The notes below the pieces were generated by a model that saw nothing but the letters and a program-made list of their open reading frames with translations, was not told where the DNA came from and did not search any database. 64,000 nt of DNA from Mermis nigrescens (lineage: Eukaryota > Nematoda > Enoplea > Mermithida > Mermithidae), in assembly GCA_036768485.1 (NCBI GenBank), contig JAVLUZ010000191.1, forward strand, positions 1,304,742-1,368,741, read 5' to 3'. Shown one piece after another: positions 23,601-31,077 of the stretch (position 1 is the stretch's first letter; every line of letters begins with the position of its first letter). Position numbers and translations under genes: made by a program.

Positions 23601-24259
23601 CTGCGTAAAGCGTCATTAATTTACAGGGTTAACTGCATCCGTAAAACTCAAAAATTCTTGACGGATTCGTATTTGTTTCATCCTGGGTAAAAAGTTTGCA
23701 GAGCTTTTAAATTAAGAGTTCCTAAATATAGGAAAGTGAAAGGATTTGTCAAATATGTTATGTATATTCAAAATATCTTATTCGAGAATGCACCACACCT
23801 GAGCATGGGAAGGGGTTTTGGACTCTTAGAGTCCAGATAATCCCCATAGATTGAGGCAGACCTCCCCAAAATTTAATTCTTAATGATCTTTTTGCAACTT
23901 TGGCCCATCACATCAACAGAACCTTGTTGTTGCCTACGCTTAAGAATCACCGTTAATTCGGTTGAAAATGATTTTCATTCTGAACGTTTTCTTGCAATTT
24001 CTCTTAATATCTTTTGCATTGTGCAACTTCGTTCTAGGGAATAAATGCCCATATGGAACTATTGCAAAAGGACGGGCGTGCGTTGTTATAAAGTTCAGGA
24101 AGGTGAGGGCTGAAGGTAAGCTGTTATTGCTTCATTTGCATAATTTAATTCGATACAGTTTGTCTAAGTTCTTCAGGTCTAGCTGAACGACTTCTGCGCT
24201 TGTTCAATTTGGACAGCACCACATCGGAAGCAGTTAATGTTACTAACACATTTGAATGA
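7870..24259 (+). CDS. Multi-exon cysteine-rich protein: WR1/Lustrin repeats plus EB-like modules (5'-partial gene model)
   Basis: Nine exons are proposed: 7870-8079, 8693-8958, 9307-9624, 10640-10806, 11544-11800, 17058-17369 (with a frame break), 22652-22795, 24038-24115 and 24177-24259. Junction phases agree throughout: 0, 2, 2, 1, 0, then 1, 1, 1. The protein would contain about nine CPxGxPxxxC...CPxGxxCxxGxCC repeats (WR1 / Lustrin_cystein type), an EB-like module, a Cys-Gly tract, two further EB-like blocks and a short tail ending at TGA 24257-24259. In nematodes such proteins are extracellular or cuticle-associated; no enzymatic role is known. The true start and any signal peptide lie upstream. 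Introns host many transposon insertions. Family assignment is firm on cysteine pattern; merging all nine exons into one gene is inference from phase and order, and two genes remain possible, split around 17255. Confidence 0.65.
8080..8692 (+). other. Intron, nothing recognised
   Basis: 613-bp AT-rich intron between phase-0 exons, starting GTAAAT and ending TGTTTTGTTTAG. No repeat family or gene recognised in it. Confidence 0.6.
8693..8958 (+). CDS. WR1-gene exon 2
   Basis: Acceptor TGTTTTGTTTAG, donor AG|GTACGC, 266 nt, phase 0 to 2. It completes the third CC repeat (SCPTGFSCQNGGCC), holds a fourth (CPNDGQLARGSC to RRGCC) and the first half of a fifth ending in CPVGFR. GC content is visibly higher than in the flanking introns, as expected of real coding sequence. 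Confidence 0.85.
8959..9306 (+). other. Intron, nothing recognised
   Basis: 348-bp intron of phase 2, donor GTACGC, acceptor GCGTGTTTAG. A frame happens to stay open over its last 30 bp, but the phase fit places the exon start at 9307. Confidence 0.6.
9307..9624 (+). CDS. WR1-gene exon 3
   Basis: 318 nt, phase 2 to 2, acceptor GTGTTTAG, donor ACAG|GTGTAG. The first base completes the arginine codon split from exon 2. It encodes the end of repeat five (CENGACC), complete repeats six (CPDGRPGVGSC to NVCC) and seven (CPLTGLPAERAC to GGCC), and the first half of repeat eight ending CPAGYR. Introns at both ends cut the repeat at the same place, between xGYxC-like and xNGxCC, suggesting the exon spread by duplication of a module in this register. 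Confidence 0.88.
9625..10134 (+). repeat. Intron with a dispersed repeat piece
   Basis: No gene. At 9870-9970 the phrase CTCTCGCTTAGCAAGCTCA and the following 90 bp also occur at 57498-57605, so part of this intron is a repeat-family fragment. Confidence 0.5.
10135..10620. repeat. Degenerate tandem repeat inside intron
   Basis: The words AGAGCGTTGCGAAAGC (10314 and 10595) and a variant near 10473, together with GTGTAAAGTTTACAC-type palindromic phrases, recur about every 120-160 bp. In reverse complement the same wording occurs at 63050-63960. Non-coding. Confidence 0.55.
10640..10806 (+). CDS. WR1-gene exon 4
   Basis: Acceptor TTACGGCAG, donor ACC|GTAAGT (near-consensus), 167 nt, phase 2 to 1. 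It completes repeat eight (RCINGSCC) and encodes repeat nine, which is atypical: CVNCCPILQITVCQCAAYNN carries an extra CC and CQC before NVCPTGSTC and GICC. Confidence 0.85.
10807..11543 (+). other. Intron, nothing recognised
   Basis: 737-bp phase-1 intron, donor GTAAGT, acceptor GATTATTACTAG. AT-rich; no repeat or coding block identified. Confidence 0.55.
11544..11800 (+). CDS. WR1-gene exon 5: Gly/Val linker plus EB-like module
   Basis: 257 nt, phase 1 to 0, donor TTCG|GTACGT. The first 40 residues form a Gly/Val/Thr-rich linker (GGNVVGGYPGGTVIGG). Then comes a compact six-cysteine EB-like module: CFQESECPGY, STCRANNC and CIGGARSNGFACV, ending in a basic stretch KRRYRPS. It marks the switch from WR1 repeats to EB-type modules. 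Confidence 0.8.
11801..14444 (+). other. First part of 5.3-kb intron with GGCGC repeats
   Basis: Non-coding. A degenerate tandem array occupies about 13290-13760: phrases such as TCTGGCGCGATGCTCCGAAAATTT recur every 85-90 bp with 'ctcaattttg' words between. Further GGCGC-type palindromes occur at 12729 and 13863. The open frame at 13999-14250 shows no domain and is not called. Confidence 0.5.
14445..14711 (+). mobile_element. hAT-type MITE, copy 1
   Basis: 267 bp from CATAGGTGGGCGGCACC to CACGCCCAGGTATG. Internal landmarks shared by the family are ATGGCGAAAAAACACCA, AGCACTATCCATTGGCATC and a G-run 'ctgggggggtattttgatttctgg'. The flanks GTCGACAC (14437-14444) and GTCGGCAC (14712-14719) match at 7 of 8 positions, an old 8-bp target duplication. 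Confidence 0.85.
14712..17057 (+). repeat. Rest of the intron: mosaic of dispersed repeats
   Basis: At 14906-15500 a repeat begins GGCCCGTAACCAGG and carries GGCGC palindromes at 15182, 15276 and 15383; it relates in reverse to 4964-6222. At 15640-15870 a cluster of AGTCCGGACTATAG-type inverted words occurs. At 15930-16800 two or three diverged copies of a repeat hold 'gacatgcacgtgggg' and 'aaaatgaggccaaataaa'; related text is at 24545-24640, 27240-27330 and 58500-58600. No gene recognised. Confidence 0.5.
17058..17369 (+). CDS. WR1-gene exon 6: Cys-Gly tract and EB-like half-module, frame-broken
   Basis: After a TTTTGATCTAAG acceptor the reading starts in phase 0 as SQCDQFGSDCKRFRYGFW, then a Cys/Gly tract in which CGG(G) units repeat, then GAGAGAG. 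That frame stops at TAG 17253-17255. In the +2 frame, from 17237, the DNA encodes PSAKELGITNQT... and an EB-like half-module NRCITDSECIPDHMCIDRLC, up to a donor at 17370 (CCAT|GTATGT). The two readings are separated by exactly 8 nt, GTAAACAG (17229-17236). Either the Gly tract ends the protein, or a small indel separates two parts of one exon. The phase-1 donor at 17370 fits the next exon, which favours continuity. Confidence 0.6.
17419..17699. repeat. (TAA)n-type microsatellite
   Basis: About 280 bp of TAA/ATA trinucleotides with a few interruptions, including a short TTA inversion at 17488-17510. The long Leu/Ile open frame on the minus strand is an artefact of this tract. Confidence 0.95.
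17700..18430 (+). other. Intron sequence
   Basis: Non-coding and AT-rich. A decayed GGCGCGAAACACC palindrome lies near 17990. Nothing else recognised. Confidence 0.4.
18432..18700. mobile_element. Harbinger-like terminus with iterated AAGCCTGGCTTAAG words
   Basis: Begins GGCCCTGTTTCAATA after CAG, resembling the GGCCC ends and CWG target of the two Harbinger-type elements at 24902 and 30752. The following 250 bp are packed with TAAGCCTGGCTTAA and its near-palindromic variants, a typical sub-terminal repeat style. The opposite terminus was not found, so it is either truncated or a solo end. Confidence 0.45.
18701..19299 (+). other. Intron sequence
   Basis: No gene or repeat family identified; AT-rich. 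It leads into the left arm of foldback element 2. Confidence 0.4.
19300..22250. mobile_element. Foldback element 2: inverted arms of ~190-bp units
   Basis: 19300-20260 and about 21400-22250 are diverged reverse complements. Corresponding landmarks are TGTAATGTATCAA (19366 versus reverse at 22180), GGAACGTGGCATGCT with GAATTAGTCTCA (19666-19715 versus reverse at 21800-21870), and ACATATATTTAAAG with GATATGCTGAG (20038-20070 versus reverse at 21540-21590). Within the left arm the TGCTGA-aaat word recurs at 19677, 19863 and 20063, a period of 186-200 bp, so the arms are themselves tandem arrays. The loop (20261-21399) has no gene and contains a diverged MITE. Ends and target duplication unresolved. 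Confidence 0.7.
21050..21297 (+). mobile_element. hAT-type MITE, diverged copy 2
   Basis: Shares the family core (GGTATGACGAAAATCACCA, GCACCATCCATTGGCATCA, 'tatttttatttctggggg') but both termini have decayed and no target duplication is visible. Located in the loop of foldback element 2. Confidence 0.7.
22251..22651 (+). other. Intron 3' region
   Basis: No repeat or gene recognised. Ends in GATGAGTAG before the next EB-type exon. Confidence 0.4.
22652..22795 (+). CDS. WR1-gene exon 7: EB-like module
   Basis: 144 nt, phase 1 to 1, donor TGCT|GTAAGT (perfect consensus). Residues: LRLDEENCKYDEQCNR, then TVCLMDTS and VCQCEANRFQFYGKC. The pattern C-x5-C...C...C-x-C...C matches EB-type modules. 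Together with the preceding half-module (CITDSEC...CFP) and the next exon (KCPYGT...ACV) it reads as a continuous EB-type region, which supports joining these exons. Confidence 0.75.
22796..24037 (+). repeat. Intron with a MITE-like repeat
   Basis: At 23247-23567 an element with ends ACAGGCACGTAGCTG and CCAGCTACGTTCCGG and internal 'aactagtcccccaaaatttt' is present; a second copy is at 29951-30341. The open frame 22965-23225 is unsupported by family resemblance and lies wholly inside the intron. The intron ends with the pyrimidine-rich tract TGCAACTTCGTTCTAG. Confidence 0.55.
24038..24115 (+). CDS. WR1-gene exon 8: end of EB-like module
   Basis: 78 nt, phase 1 to 1, donor GAAG|GTAAGC. It encodes NKCPYGTIAKGRACVV, the typical last loop of an EB module, then KFRKVRAE. 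An ATG at 23968 opens a longer reading that looks like a signal peptide (LQFLLISFALC), but this is the translation of the polypyrimidine tract of the acceptor; phase and domain continuity favour an internal exon. An alternative donor lies at 24103. Confidence 0.65.
24177..24259 (+). CDS. WR1-gene terminal exon
   Basis: After a 61-bp intron (GTAAGC...TTCTTCAG) the phase-1 reading gives LAERLLRLFNLDSTTSEAVN and a few more residues before TGA at 24257-24259. It has an amphipathic helix-like start and an NxT sequon (NVTNT). No downstream polyadenylation signal was checked beyond seeing ATAATAAATT at about 24340. Confidence 0.55.
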
Positions 24260-24901
24260 TTAACTATTTAATATAACATAATCTTTTTATGTTTGATGAC
24301 TTGGAAAATAATTTGTTTCTAGAAAATGTCGCATCGCTATAATAATAAATTTTAGTAATTTGAAAGAAGAATTTTCATTAGAAGCAGGATGGAAAGTGAA
24401 AATTCTTACTTTAAAGTGTAGGCACCAAAAATTGATGTTACGGGACAAAAACTATCCTTTTCAAACGTTTTTCACGGTGTCTGCCCTCTCCATAGGAACC
24501 TAAAGATTGCGAGAAAATGCAATGACTTTCAAAACTTAGTAGTATGAGACATGCATACAGGAGGCTGCGTGTGGTTCTGGCGTCTCAGCCACACGTGAGA
24601 CCCCTAGAAATCAAAATACCCTCTTCAAAATCCTTACGATCTCCAGATTAGAACAATTGTTTCTCTCGCGATTTTTTCTGCCATTTGAAGAGAAACGTCT
24701 AAAAATAATATTTTTGCTCATATTTACCGGTATTCTTTGATATCTTTAAAACTTTTCGCTGTTTGCTTGAAACAGACCATAAACTGTTGAATAATGTAAT
24801 TTCAGTAGGTGCGCCATATGCGTACCACTTTTTAATATCATTTTGGTCTCAACACAACTTCGAACCCCCACCCCCTTCGCTAGAATGGCCGACCTAGTCA
24901 G
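24260..24901. other. Intergenic, repeat fragments
   Basis: At 24545-24640 a fragment of the 'cacgtgagacccctagaa' repeat family occurs (see 15930-16800). No gene seen. Confidence 0.4.
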
Positions 24902-27223
24902 GGCCCGGTTGCTCGACTCGACCATTAGTTAATGTTTACCTTAACGTTAACGGTCACCCTTAACGCAACCATTAATTAATGGTCGCGTTAAGTCCGATTT
25001 GCAACTTAACGGAACTATTAAAAAAATTGGGTTGCTCGACTCAACCATTAAGCTCGACTTAAAGGGAAGTCTAATGGTCGATTTAAACTTCGGTTGCTGG
25101 ACTCCACCTAAGTGCAGCCATTAATTAAGGCTCAGTTTTTTAATGTCTACCTTAAAACCGGTTGCTCGACTGAAACCTTAACGCTCCCATTGAGCGTTTA
25201 ATGGTTTCTTTAAGGTAAATTGGGTTGCTGGGCTTCACCTTAACGACTTTAAAGGTTTTGTTAAGGTTCATTCTTTAAGGTAGGTCGAGAGCTACATTAA
25301 CGAACTCATTGATTGTCTTTCACATTGAAAAATGTCGCTTCTTCCTATCGTTCCGATTTTTAATATTATGGCAAGTTCTCGCCTATTCGAAGCCAAAAGA
25401 AGTCCTTTAACTAATTTCAATGACGACGAATTTTTATGACCGATTTAGATTTAGCAAGTTATCCATGATACTGAAGATTTCATAACAATAATATTAGTTT
25501 ATCCTTTTTGTAGTTGCAGACGAGGCAACTATGAGCGCTGCCTACTGACAATGCGAATTGCAGAAAAATGGCTGATACAAACCTCATCTTTACATAAATA
25601 AAAATTTTTTTGACTATTAAAATTTTCCAACTACATAATTTTATGACAATTAAAACGCGGTTCTTATAGAGACTTCATGTATGCAATTATCGTTTTCACG
25701 AGATACCTCAATGATTACATTTCACACTTAAAAAGTGAAGCTTCTTCCATTATTCTTTTATTTAATAATATGATACATGCTCGTCGATCCACTGTCTAAT
25801 GATAATCCATTGGTTCATTTTAATGACAATAAATTTTAATAAAGATTTTATTCCGGTATGGAAAAAACCCGGATTTGAAAATTTTGAATTTGGGCTTTTT
25901 TGGAATTTTTTGGGTTTTTTTGGGTTTTTTGTGCTTTATTGGGGTTTTATTGGGTTTTTCTGATGGAAATGACAACTAGAGCTACATAAAGCAGCTAGGA
26001 ATACTCCAACAGCTGCAAGACACGAGACAAACGAAGAGCAACAACTTTATTCAGCTAATATTGAAATCCAACAACAAAATGGATCGTTCACTGCGGTTGC
26101 CACTTATATGTATTTATCTTCCTCTTCAATGCTCGGACATTACCAGATTTTAATCGAAAAATGCACTGGCTCTCTAAAAAAATTAGGATATAGAAAAATT
26201 GGTCGAACTCAGAAAAGTGTGGGCTTTTGTGGTGGCTGAATAAAAGCGCTGTGTTTTGCAGCATGGGATGGCAATTGTGAACTAGGGGCTGAGATTTTTG
26301 AGCATGGCATTGTGTTCACCAGACTGAGATTGGTTGGTCTTTACTAGTCGAAGGAACGGCATAAAGCAAACAAAAAGAGATTAGAAATACAATTTGAATC
26401 ACATACAGTATTTATTCCAGTCTATCTGAAAAATTGGCAACCTGTGAATAAAATACACAAAACCCAATGATTTTTTGCACCCAAAAAACCCACAAAAAAA
26501 GCCAAAAAACCAAGATTAAAAAACCCAGCCTTGCCAACCCTGATTTTATTCGAGAACGAGTTTTTTCAGTTGGCTTCTTCATTTTCTTTAGCTGTTGCCG
26601 AAAATGCGCTAAAATCAAAATTGTAGTTCCCTATTTTTATTTCTCTATTTTTTTAAATTCCCATATCATCGCAAGCAACCAATTATGTTTTACCCAGACT
26701 AACGAGCGTTTTCATTTATTTTCTTAATAAAGTGTTTCGCTGTCACTGCAATCCATAATCAGCCGAATTCGAAGCAACACCAAAAGTCAAGCGTTATAAA
26801 ATAGAAGAAAATTCGAATTTTCAATGACTATGGTTCTCAACGTTTTATATCTATTCGAATTTTCAATGACTATGGTTCTCAACGTTTTATATCTATGTAT
26901 TTTAACCAAAACATAAAAATTCTCATGAAATGCGTGTGAACTTGACACAACCATTAAACTTCCCTTAACACAACCATTAAGCTTTGGTACCCTTCAACTT
27001 CCCTTAACAAATGCTCGACCATTTATTAATGGTCAAGTCGAGCAACCCGATTTTCACGAACCTTAACGAAACCATTAGTTAAGGTTTTACCTTAACGTTA
27101 ATGGTTTCGTTAAGGGAATCTTAATGGTCGTTGGCGTTAAGGTGGAGTCGAGCAACCGGCCGACCATTAAAAATTAATTTTTAATGGTTAGCCTTTATTA
27201 AGGTGAAGTCGAGCAACCGGGCC
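24902..27223. mobile_element. Non-autonomous Harbinger-like element, 2.3 kb
   Basis: Left end GGCCCGGTTGCTCGACT and right end (reverse complement) GGCCCGGTTGCTCGACT are identical over at least 17 bp and are flanked on both sides by CAG (24899-24901 and 27224-27226). A 3-bp CWG target and GGCCC ends agree with the element at 30752-34895. Both sub-terminal regions are filled with iterations of CGGTTGCTCGACT and of ACCTTAACG/CATTAATTAATGG words. No transposase is present; the centre is occupied by a nested hAT-like element. A 42-bp direct duplication (TCGAATTTTCAATGACTATG) lies at 26810-26895. Confidence 0.88.
25853..26542. mobile_element. hAT-like non-autonomous element nested in the Harbinger MITE
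   Basis: 690 bp flanked by the identical octamer ATTTTATT (25845-25852 and 26543-26550). Right end in reverse complement is CAGGGTTGGCAAGGCTGGGT, a classic hAT-style terminus; left end is CCGGTATGGAAAAAACCC, which is partially similar. Runs of 'ttttttgggttttttgg' near the left and its complement near the right form long sub-terminal inverted repeats. The interior encodes no recognisable transposase. Confidence 0.82.
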
Positions 27224-27226
27224 CAG

Positions 27227-27477
27227 ATCGGCCATACTGTGTATCTTTATTCTAGAACCCTAGAATAGAAAATGAAAGGTTTTCGAAGCAAAAGGAGGCA
27301 AAATGAAGGCTAAATACCGTTGAAAACATTTTCTTGGAAAGTGCTTTAAATTGGGCAGAAACTGCAGATTAACATAGTTACGCTGCTCGAGCATTTATAC
27401 TAGCGTTTGATGCTAGTTTAATCGAAACAACTTAATATCTATTCCGCGGACTGGCTCATGACGCCCCAGATAGGAAA
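27227..27477. other. Short spacer with repeat fragment
   Basis: 27240-27330 carries the 'ccctagaatagaaaatgaaagg...gaggcaaaatgaaggc' repeat also seen near 16600 and 58530. Otherwise nothing. Confidence 0.45.
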
Positions 27478-29556
27478 AAAGTAAAATCCGGAAACAGAAA
27501 CGAAGGGTAAAATCCGGAAACGGAAACGTAAATATATTACTGTGCACACGGTTCCGTTGGGGGTTTCTCCACCCGGTGGGTATTCCAGAGTAAAAAGACC
27601 GGGGTTCCCTAGGTAGGGCCCATCATGGGACACTCCCGAACCCGTTTCTGGCAAAATTTCTTTCACTTAAGGGGGTTTAGGGGCTCGGAAACGAGGTACT
27701 CCTTTATTCCATAACGTGAAGCTGTCCCCGCGTCCACCGATGGTTTCTTCGCCATAGGGTAGTCCAAAGTGCCGGAACCGTGTTCCCGAAGTAGGGCCAA
27801 TCAGGGCGAACACTTCAACTCTATCTCCGACAAAATTTCTCCAACTGAAGGGGGGTTTAGGAGCTCGAAAATAGAAACCCTATTATACCATAATGTGAAG
27901 CTGACCCCGGTTCCGTAAAGGGTTTCTTCGCTCTGCGGATACTCCAAAGTGCCAAAACAGGGGTTCCTAATTAAAGTCAATCAGGGTGAATTATTCAACC
28001 ATGTTTTCGGCAAAATTTCTCCCACTGAATGGGGGTTTAGGGCTTGGAAACGGGGTACTCCATTATTCATACGTGAAGCTGACCTAGGTTCCGCTGGGAG
28101 TTTCTCTGCCCTATGAGTAGTCTAGAGAGCCGGAACCGGGCTTCCCCAAGTAGGGTCCATCAGGATAAACACATCCAACCCCGTTTCCACGAAAGTTCTC
28201 CCACTGAAAAGGGTTTAGGGTGTCGGGAATGGGGTACCCCATTATTTATATGTGAAGCTTACCCTAGTTTCATTGGGGTTTTTTCACCGTGATGATATCC
28301 AAAGTGCCGGAACGGGCGTTCCTTGAGTAGGATTCATCAGGGTGAACACCAAAAACTCTGTATTCGGCAAAATGTTTCGCACGGAAGGGGATTTTAAGGG
28401 CTCTGAAACAGGGTACCCCATTATTCATATGTGAAGCTGACCCGCTCTCGTCGGGGGTTTGTTCGCCGTGGGAATAGTTCAAAGTACCAGAAACGGGGTT
28501 GGGGTGTTTATCCTGATAGCCTCTACTTCGGGAACCCCTGTTACGGCACTTTGGACTACCTCCAGGGCGGAGAAACTTACAATGGAACCAGGGTCAGCTT
28601 CACATAACCCGTTTCCAAGCCCCTAAACTCTCTTTCAGTGGGAGAAATTTCGCCGGAAACGAAGATGGAGGTGTTCACCCTGATAAACCCTACTTGAGCA
28701 ACACCGATTACGGCACTTTGGATTACTCTCAGGGCGGACAAACTCCCAGCGTGACCGGGGTCAGCTACACATATGAATAATGAGGTTTCTCGTTTCCGTG
28801 CCACTAAAGCCCCTTCAGCGGGATGAAATTTTGCTTGAAACGGAGTTTGGGTGTTTATTTACCATATTTACCTACTTGGGGAACCGCGGTTCTGGCACGT
28901 TGGACCCCCCTCCTGGACGGAGAATCCACCAACGAAACCGGGGTCAGCTTCACAAATGAATAATGTGGTACCCCGTTTCCGAGCCCCTTAATTACGTGTT
29001 CAGTGGAAGAAACTTTGCCGGAAACGAGGTTTAAGGTGTTCACTCTGACGTGCCCTATATGATGAACCCTGTTTCCGGCATTCTGGATTATCCTCACGGC
29101 TGAGAAAGCCCCGAAGGAACCGGGGTCAGCCTCAAATATGAATCATAAGGTACCCCGTTTTCGAACCTTAAATCCCCCTTCATTGGTAGAAATTTTGTCG
29201 AAAACGGAGTTGGGAGCGTTCACCATGATGGCCTTACTTGGGAACCCCGGTTCCGGCACTTTAGGCTACCTCCAGGGCCGAGAAACCCCGACGGGACCGG
29301 GGTCAGCTTCACATATGAACAATGGGGTACCCCGTTTCCGAGCCCCTAAATTCACCTTCGGTGATAGAAATTTTGTTATTAACAGAGTTAGGGTGCTCAC
29401 CCCGATGGGCCTACTTGAAGAAACCGGTCCCAACACATTGGACTATGTAACCCTAAAGCGGGAGAAACCCCAGACGGAACCATGTGCACAATAATTTGCG
29501 TTTCCGTTTCCGGATTTTACCCATCGTTTCCATTTTCGTTTCCTGATTTTACCCAC
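27478..29556. mobile_element. Foldback element 3: five ~178-bp units facing five inverted units
   Basis: Ends are GTAAAATCCGGAAAC-type repeats (two tandem copies each side, inverted on the right). In the left half the landmark GTGAAGCTGACC recurs near 27716, 27896, 28072, 28252 and 28431, a 176-180 bp period. In the right half its reverse complement GGTCAGCTTCACAT recurs near 28588, 28760, 28940, 29120 and 29300 with the same period. The symmetry axis is near 28500. GC content is clearly above the surroundings. Open frames across it have proline/glycine-rich, non-domain composition and are not called. Confidence 0.85.
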
Positions 29557-29950
29557 AGCCGGCTCGGACCTGTCATGCTGATCATCTAGGTCGCGCTCAT
29601 GAATAACTAAAATCCTTTGATTAGTCGTGTTTTTGGTTTACTCACCAAGCGTGCTTTAAACTAACAATATGGCATCTATTCGTAATCAATTCTAAAAAGA
29701 AATTTTACTTCTGTGATATCATGCATTGTTTGTAAGCGAAGATAGCATAAAATGGGGCAAGTAACGGTGCCGAGGCTCAAGGCACCGGCCTGTGTCAAAA
29801 TGACAATGGTGTCGGTGTCGATTGTTAAAATGTCTGGCATATTAATTTGTCTGGCCGGTAACTATAATATATGTCAAAGTGTCCGGATCTAGTTCAAATG
29901 TCCTATTCTTAAGAGGTAAAAAGTGAGCGTTCTTCAATCCTCTCCTTTAA
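29557..29950. other. Spacer, nothing recognised
   Basis: No gene or repeat recognised in this 394-bp stretch, though 'ctaggtcg' and 'caaaatgacaatggtgtcggtgtcg' give it mixed composition. Confidence 0.4.
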
Positions 29951-30341
29951 CAGGTACGTAGCTGTACGGGGATAGAGAGAACTAGTCATTTAAAAATTTT
30001 AGGAAGTTTGGATATTTTTCACAAGGGACTCCTACAAGAAAAAAAAATTCAAAAATCTTAACCGCATCTTAAGTATCGCCAAAATATTTCAGCACACACT
30101 GAGCGCTTCGTGTTGGATTTACTCTCTTTGTATAATTTTTTCTTCTAAAGAGCCCAAGTTTGAGTTTTTGAATATCGAATTCATCGTAAATTTTTTTTAT
30201 TTTAAAAAACAAATTTTTAAGTTGAGTTCGCTGAGAAGGGTTCTAAAACACTAATTATTTTAGCTTATCTACAAGCAGTTGTTGAGATATCCGAGTTCGA
30301 AATTCTAGTCCCCAAATTCTGGAGGCCAGCTATGTGCCTGT
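29951..30341. repeat. Short TIR element, second copy
   Basis: Ends CAGGTACGTAGCTG and CCAGCTATGTGCCTG are inverted repeats and match the ends of 23247-23567. Internal phrases 'aactagtc', 'gagaagggttctaaaacac' and 'cccaaattctggagg' are shared. Non-coding, MITE-like. Confidence 0.65.
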
Positions 30342-30477
30342 CAACTAAGTATCTTCCGTCCTTAAGTTTTGCATTTCAAAGCAAAAGTTGATTAGTATTT
30401 AAGCATTTTTAATTTTAACTTGTTTAATAATGAAATATTTATTATTTATTATCACTATTTATTATTTATTATTTATT

Positions 30478-30608
30478 AATTATTCTCAATTTTATTGAAT
30501 TGGTTTTGAGCGTATTTAGTATATGTTATGCGGAAAGGTGGTGCATGTTTATATCTTAAATAAAGTTCCTTTCTATTCTAATATAATTTCGCCTTTGATT
30601 TTCATCGA
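30478..30608. repeat. Left member of a distant inverted repeat
   Basis: About 130 bp here are the reverse complement (roughly 95% by eye) of 35952-36083; shared strings include ATGTTATGCGGAAAGGTGGT and TGATTTTCATCGA. The pair brackets the Harbinger element, so the pre-insertion spacing was about 1.2 kb. Confidence 0.75.
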
Positions 30609-31077
30609 TTATTTCTTTATTATTTATTATCACTTATTTATTATGTATTATTTATTTATTATCACTATTTACTGAAAGAATTTCGAAATTCATCAGAAGC
30701 TCACAAAATAATGGCTGAAAACACAAAAGTTACAGTATGATGGTCTTCCTGGGCCCAGTTGCACCAACGACTTGTAACTCATAACTAGCTACAAGTTTGA
30801 AGGAAACCAGTAACTAGAGTTGCACCAAAATTTTTTACAAGTAAATCTTTAACTAGAATATTAGTCATTCCGGTTGCACCAAAGTTTTAACAAGTAGTTT
30901 TTTAATGAGTATACTAGTTCTCATAAACTAGCGTTTTTTGGACTAGTTTATCAGCTTAAGTTGCACCAAAATTTTATACCAGTTATTTTTCTGCCAACTT
31001 GTTAATAAAAAGTGGGTTTTTTCTACTATTCCGGAGGGCACCGTTTATGCGTAACTAGTAGATTACTTTTCGTGATA

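Noticed and set aside
27439..29494. Several 70-118 codon frames
   Set aside because: They fall in the 178-bp inverted tandem array and repeat with its period; composition is not protein-like.
27478..29556. CRISPR-like regular repeats
   Set aside because: Units are ~178 bp, contiguous and inverted at the centre, in a eukaryotic context; no spacers.
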